DNA from: Euglena gracilis
Taxonomy: Eukaryota > Euglenida > Euglenophyceae > Euglenales
Length of the DNA: 64,000 nucleotides
Direction: 5' to 3'
Assembly: GCA_039621445.1 (NCBI GenBank)
Contig: CP154955.1
Coordinates: 56,762,619-56,826,618 of the forward strand
Shown: positions 58,434 to 64,000 of the stretch, in pieces
Layout: every line of letters starts with the position of its first letter
How positions within the stretch are numbered: position 1 is the stretch's first letter
The notes under the pieces: generated by a model
The model's input: the letters and a program-made list of their open reading frames with translations, nothing else
What the model was told of the DNA's origin: nothing
The model's database searches: none
Made by a program: the position numbers and the translations under genes

Positions 58434-58712
58434 CAGACACACACATACAGACGCGCACAGACACACAGACAGACACAGATACACACACAGCTGCACGCAC
58501 ACACAGACACACACAAGCACGCATGCACGCACGCACGCACACAGATGCACACGCAAACACCCACATACACGCACACAACGCACACACACACACACACACA
58601 CGCACGCACACGCACACACGCACACACACGCACACACGCACACACAACACACACACAACACACACGCACGCACGCATGCACGCACGCACGCACGCACGCA
58701 CGCACACGCACA
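58434..58712. repeat. (CA)n/(CGCA)n array
   Basis: CA, CAGA and CGCA units over 280 bases, close to the exon at 58282-58369. Confidence 0.95.
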
Positions 58713-58879
58713 GTCTCGTGGACCAAAAGGTCCGCTCTACACCGGGAATCAGGGGTTAGTTGGGGCTTCAGCGCAAGCACAAGCACAACGGCAAGAGAAA
58801 TTCCCACCGAACCACCATCCCCGCCTGTGCCAACACCGTCTCCGCCGCCACCCCCCCCCCCTTCTCCCCCGCCACCCCC

Positions 58880-58962
58880 GGCCGGCCCTGGGTGGGGGTG
58901 GGCTGGACGCGGTTCAGGTGCTCCGTCAGTAGGCTGGGGTGGTCTGCCGGCAGGGCGTCGCT
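58880..58962 (-). CDS. coding-looking exon, unrecognised
   Basis: It encodes SDALPADHPSLLTEHLNRVQ followed by Pro/Gly-rich residues. Acceptor GGTTGAG|C; the donor is uncertain (CGC|GTCCAG or a GC site). The product is not recognised. Confidence 0.4.
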
Positions 58963-59659
58963 CAACCATTAAAAACTGCCCGGGGGGGGTCCAGATCAGA
59001 GGCTGGAATAAAGGGCAGAGGTTTTTTAGCCCTGGGGAGGGGGTCCGGACCCACCCACCCACCTGAGGGGGGGGGGGGGGGCTCGGGGGGACCCACTGTT
59101 GGAGGGCCGACTTGGGGTCCAAAAAATATTTTGGTGCTTCGCGCAGAAAATAGAACAAAACCCCGCCTCTGCCTCTGGGGTGCCCACTCGGCCTGACCTC
59201 CACCCCCACTGGGGGCCGGGGGGGGGGGGGGGGGCTCGGCCAAGACCCACCCTCACCCCCCCCCGGGTCACGAAACTTGAAAAAAAAAACTGTTTTAGGG
59301 CCTCTACAAGCGCAGGGTCCAAATAGAAGTGCGCCGCCCCCCGCCGCCAAAGGTGGCGGTCCACCATGAGCACACCCGTGCTTCGATTTTTCGGGGAGGG
59401 GGTATGGGACTGGGAAAAAAGGCTGCTGGCTGGATAGACCCCCCCCCCGCTTGAGTGAAGCCCTGTCTGCCGGGCAAGAGCGATAGGTCCAGTGGCCCAG
59501 TGTGCTGAGTCGCCGCGTCTCCAAGAACTGGGTCTGGGGGGGGGGTGGCAGGGGAAATGGAGGGTGTGCCAAGGGGGGTGCCAAGGTGTGGCGCATCAAT
59601 GCCCGGATGTGCACAAAAAGTGCCCGGGCTGCTGCTGCTGTTGGGACACTGGGCAGAAA

Positions 59660-59825
59660 ACACTGGCCATCCACCCAAATCATCAAAAAATGTGTTTTTT
59701 GGACTTTTTAATGTTGAACCCCGTTCAAGACCCAGTCCGGCCCTTGGTCAGCCCTTTGGCCGAAAGGGGGGCGGTCCTTAAGAAAATAAAATAAAAACTT
59801 TCTTGTCCCTTAAGGACCGCCCTGC
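59660..59825 (+). repeat. dispersed repeat, copy 2 of CCACCCAAATCATCAAAAA
   Basis: Direct-orientation relative of 40520-40690, with about 85% identity by eye. Confidence 0.75.
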
Positions 59826-60989
59826 AGAAAACAGGGAAGAGACCTCTTTGAACACGCCCTTGGATGAAAAACCGACCTTCGGCGCTTCGACCTGAATGGC
59901 GGACATTTTTTTCAGGACCGGGAAGTCGGCACCCACCAACTCACCTCTAAGAGGGGGGGGGGGGACTCTGGGGGGCCCACTTGAGGGGTCAATTTTTGAA
60001 TCCAAAAAGAAGTCGGCGCTTTGCACCAGAAGTATAGAAAAAGGCCCCTTTGGGTGATCCTCTTAGGAGGCAGGGCTGGATGGGAAGGCCTGGAGGGAGG
60101 CAGTTCGCAAGGAATAATTTCACCTGAACACTGGCACTCCCGGAAGGGATCGTGTCCAACCCCCCACCTACCACCCATGGGGTCTCCGGGATTCCCGTTC
60201 AGCCCTGGAGGAGGGCTTGTTCTCGACACCTAAATCCCGAGGGGGTGCTTCTATTGAAGAAATCCACCAAAAATAAAACAAAAAAGATTGGGATTTCAAC
60301 TTTTTTATTCTGGACCCTGTTCGATGCCCGGACAGCCCTTGGAAAATAGACGCCTTAAAATTTTGAAAATGTCTTAAAAACCTTAAAAACCTTGAAAATG
60401 ACTTAAAACCTTTAAATTTTTTTGAAAATTTTTTATGCCTTAAAACTTGATACCCCCTGGTCCAAACCCACCCACCCACGTGCCCCCGCCCGAGGAGGGA
60501 GGGTAGACCTGCCCACCCCCAAAAGCGGCCAAAAACATCAGAAAATTCCGCCAGCCCTGCCTTGACTTGTCTGCATGAACCCATAATTGGACAGTCCCCC
60601 CAAGGATGGCAGGGGCCTGGCGGTCTGAGCCCACTCACACAAGCACACACAACGCAACACATGCACTCACACGATCCGCAATGCACAGCTGGAGCGAGAA
60701 CCGCGCACACACGAACGCAATACCCGCTGGCGCAGACTCTGCAGCTCGGAGTGCATGTCAGCCCCAAGTCTTAGCTTTGGACAATTCCTGCAGTCTATGA
60801 GCCAGTTGCAACCCTCCCAGGGCTTTTTGTAGCATGATATTACAGCCGAGTTTTTGAGGCAGACGGTCTCAACCATTTCGCTTCAATAGGGTGGAAAAAA
60901 ATAGCAAATACAGGGCAGACAAAAAATTGAAGTAAAACTTACCATAATTTTTATTCGATTTTTGGACCGGCGTGTGCTTTCCGCCAGGG

Positions 60990-61200
60990 GTTTTCCCAGG
61001 GGGGTACCACGGGCCGGCTGGGGGCCGGAGGGGGGGGGGGAGGGTCGGCCAGCTGGGAGCTGGACCCGCAGGGTTCCAACAAATGCCCGAAAAAAAGCCC
61101 AAATCCAGCTGGGTTGGCATTTTTCAGCCAAAATCTGGAGGGTAAAGCCCCAAAACCCTCCAAAAGCAGCCATTTTTGACCATTTTTTAATATTTTTCCA
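60990..61200 (+). repeat. intron repeat family, copy C
   Basis: Shared words are GGCCAGCTGGGAGCTGGACC, CTGGGTTGGCATTTTTCAGC and CCATTTTTGACCATTTTTT. Confidence 0.7.
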
Positions 61201-61603
61201 AAATAAAAAAATCCTCTTTTTCAATTTTTTGGGCGCTTTGTGCTTTTTTTTTCCAGTCCAGCCTGGCTTCACCGGGCTGGCAAGAGCTTTACTTCAACAG
61301 ACCCCCTGAGGGGGGGGTCTGCTACCCGGCTGGGAGGTGCTGGATGGAAAAACGGTGCTGGCTGGCTGGCTCCCCCCAAGGGTAGGGTCCCCTCCGGCTT
61401 GAGAAAACCCCTGCTTGCACCATGTGGACAAAAAGGGAAAAACAAAAGTGGACTCAACGCCTATTTCTATGCATTACCCAAACTGCAACATCTTTCACGA
61501 GTTCGATAAAGCATAAGGCTTCACATGTGCGAAGGAATTAAAGTACAAAAAGCCAGAACTCTCTTAACCAAATTCTAATTGTAATGTTTGCAACCGCGAT
61601 TAT

Positions 61604-61604
<1 letters not shown>

Positions 61605-61645
<41 letters not shown>

Positions 61646-61725
61646 ATACAACGCCCCCCCCCCCCCCCGGGAGTTTGGTTTTCCGCCCAAATATAAAGCC
61701 CCCCCCCCACAATGTGGAGCCAGAC
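61605..61725. repeat. long C runs with AAATATAAAGCCCC cassettes
   Basis: An uninterrupted C run of about 38 bases is followed by CCCAAATACAACGCCCC and AAATATAAAGCCCCC. Confidence 0.9.
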
Positions 61726-61914
61726 GCTGATGTCATTAGGAAAACATAGAAAAAATTTTGGGTGGATACAACATCTTTTTCACCAGAGACGCTCCATTTT
61801 GGATAAGAATTGCACATTTTTGCGAAAAATAGGAGGTACACAACGAAAATCTGGCATAAAACTGGCGTTTGGCCACAACTAAAGGCCGGCGAAGGTCATA
61901 GGGGCCACCCGAAA

Positions 61915-62530
61915 AAGTTTGATTTCCCTCCAAATTTAAAGCCCCCCCCTGAGGGTCTTGAAATCCCGTCCAAATATAAAGCCAGGCCCCCCCCCCAAAG
62001 TGCCCCCCCCAAGAACCAGGCCGACTGGGAACCTTCTGAGCAAAGGCTTCGCCGCGGCACATCAGCTCCAGGGTCAGTGGCAGGGGTCGCCGGGGTTGGC
62101 TGGGAAGGCCGGGTCGACATAACCCCCCCCAAAAATAAGACCCCCCCCCTGGGTCGATCAAGCAAAAATCCAAAAATAAGACCCCCCCATAAATAAGACC
62201 CCCCCTGACGGCGCGAAGTGCCGGGGAAGATGAAATTTTTTTCCCGAAAAATTACCAAAAACCCCAATGTTGAAATTTAAAATTGTTTCAGATTTTTGAA
62301 GTGCAAGAAAACATGGTAAATGTCAATTTACACCAATTTACACATGGCGCGAAGCGCCAAAGGAAAAAAGTTAGTGCTCTTGGGAACCTGAAAAATGGTG
62401 CTTTTTCAGGCCCAGGTCGGTCAAGCAAAAATCCAAAAATAAGACCCCCCAAAAATAAGACCCCCCCTGGAGATTTCCAGCAACGGACCCAAAAATAAGA
62501 CCCGGGTCTTATTTCTGGGGGGGTTTACCC
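61915..62530. repeat. AAATAAGACCCCC and AAATATAAAGCCCC cassettes
   Basis: AAAATAAGACCCCC-type units at about 62132, 62171, 62190, 62434, 62452 and 62490, and AAATTTAAAGCCCC or AAATATAAAGCC at 61933 and 61972. Confidence 0.8.
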
Positions 62531-63691
62531 CATGGGGATCGACCACCCCCCAACGCCCCCCCCCCCCAGGGGTGGGAGGGTGGAAGGGGGGGGTCATGGA
62601 ACACCACAGGGGGGGGGGGCTTGGCTGGGGACAGAAACACAGTTTTTTAACACACAGTCCGGACAGAAAATGACAGGAAACAAAAATGATGGGAAACCGC
62701 TCACGTTTTCCCATCATTTTTTCTGTTCATTTTCCCCCACCAAACCCTTTCAAAGCCCTTTCGGAGGAACCACGTTCACAGGTCACAAATCTCACCCACA
62801 AAAGGATGGGGGTGGTCGATTTTGGGGTCCGATTTTTATGTAAAACCACAAAAAAGACACCAAGAAGGCTATTTTGACCTTTTTTTTGGAATTTGAGTTG
62901 CCTTTTTGCCAAAAAATTTTTCAACACAAGTGGAAAAGTTACCATCATTTTCCATGAAAAATTGAATCTTCCCATCATTAATTATTCCAAAATCAAAGTT
63001 TCCTATCATCTTTTTTCGTCGTTTTTGTTTCCCATCATTCTTGTCCAGGCTGTACATCTATCTGTATATCAATATCTATATATCCACAAGTTATGTGATA
63101 CACATGTATAGTACACGTAATATCATGTATGTTAATTTTGCGTCCTATTTCTGATGGTGCTTGCCCCCCCCCCTGGTAGTTGGTGGGTTTGTTGTTGTGC
63201 TCCCCTCCGACACCCCTCCGGGTCAACAACCAAACCTTTGGCCTGGGGCTACCCCCTGGCCAAAGCTGGTGCTGCCTGACATTCAAAAGGCGAATTGCCA
63301 GAAGAGGAAAAGGAACGCCAGGCAGAGAAGGGATTTTTGGGCTGCACACTGGGGAACTGATTGGCCTGGTGCATTGTGACAACTCGATTCTTTGTTTTGT
63401 TGGGGGAATGGTGGATGCAGGGGTTGTGATCCACACAAAAGGCGAAAACCACAGGCAGAAAACTGCTCAGGAAATTTATTTCGCCCAAGCGCTCCTATTC
63501 CACCATGCCCTCCATCTCATTTCCGGACTGAAAACGATCGGGAGCGGATCGGTCCCAAACACATTGAAGCATGCTGGAACAGCAAGCCCCCAAAAAAATA
63601 CAAAAAAAATACTATACAAAAAAAAAACACAAGAGGCACTCTGGCCCATGCGCGCTGGCGGCAGGGGAGTGGACGGCAGCAGCAAAGTCAC

Positions 63692-63816
63692 CCCGCCCGG
63701 CTGACGCGGGGCCCCTCGGCCCCTGGGCTCGCAGCGCGCCTTCCAGTACTCCTCCCCCTGCTCCGGCGCCCCCCCACTGGTCTGGCCCAGCAGTTCCCCC
63801 AGCACGGGCAGCAACT
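63692..63816 (-). CDS. coding-looking exon, unrecognised
   Basis: It encodes LLPVLGELLGQTSGGAPEQG and EEYWKARCEPRG, with acceptor GACAAG|AG and donor GGG|GTGACT. All third positions are C/G-rich. The gene probably continues beyond the window. The product is not recognised. Confidence 0.5.
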
Positions 63817-64000
63817 CTTGTCGGGGGCCCTGGGGGGGGGCAGCCCCACTAATTGATGAACACTGTTATCTTACACCATGTACCGTTTCTGCTTCCTGCC
63901 TCCTGGTCCATCAGCACTGCTTCATTCATCGGTTCTTAATAACTTATTTGCTTGTTGGGTGCAGTTTTTGGGCTTTTTTGGTCGCAATGAAAATTTCAAA

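Larger units (their letters stand above)
58963..63691. other. intron region, no exon recognised
   Basis: Repeat copies at 59660 and 60990, a C run of about 38 at 61605-61643 and AAATAAGACCCCC cassettes at 61960-62540. ORFs have no recognisable product. Confidence 0.5.

Noticed and set aside
61605-61643. The 38-base C run as a functional element
   Set aside because: Homopolymer length is unreliable in assemblies; without long reads I treat it only as part of the C-run cassettes.

Overview
The window is nuclear DNA of a flagellated eukaryote, most likely a unicellular alga or other protist. The left third is retroelements. The right two thirds carry short GC-rich exons on the minus strand, separated by long introns full of microsatellites, C/G homopolymer runs and dispersed repeats. 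I cannot name the species. Several exon joints in the dynein gene fit best with GC or GA splice donors, a habit known from dinoflagellates, but no spliced-leader relic was seen and most acceptors are not AG|G, so that placement is tentative.

Layout. 1-3858: decayed Ty3/gypsy pol (methyltransferase-like module, RT, RNase H, integrase, chromodomain), open at the left edge. 3865-9007: a broken Gag-like region (Lys/Gly-rich stretch, acidic and Pro-rich stretches, CxxC-rich end). Both parts carry a recurrent GGGAAACCC/GGGATACCC nucleotide signature. 9011-14394 and 19874-20421: a decayed LINE with coiled-coil ORF1, APE-like endonuclease, RT, RNase H and a C-terminal C-C-H-C motif, followed by an in-frame downstream ORF to 21713. 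14395-19873: an LTR element inserted into the LINE, with 612-bp LTRs, a tRNA-Met-like primer site, a polypurine tract and a CTGT target duplication. It has no polymerase, so it is a non-autonomous LARD-type element. 21714-25888: non-coding, repeat-rich.

25889-39607 (minus): sixteen exons of a cytoplasmic dynein-2 heavy chain (DYNC2H1, the retrograde intraflagellar transport motor) covering only the C-terminal part, about 825 residues, ending in TAG. Upstream on the same strand two Pro/Tyr-rich exons (44722-44793, 41380-41511) join in phase and could be a new N-terminus. 48274-52296 (minus): three exons of an EF-hand protein. Its stop codon at 48274 separates the dynein exons from anything further upstream, so AAA1-AAA5 of the motor are absent here. 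53410-63816 (minus): four more coding-looking exons of unrecognised product, perhaps the 5' part of the EF-hand gene.

The dynein gene indicates a cilium built by IFT. The rest is mobile DNA and intron repeats, including cassettes of short AT words between C/G runs and at least three dispersed intron/intergenic repeat families.
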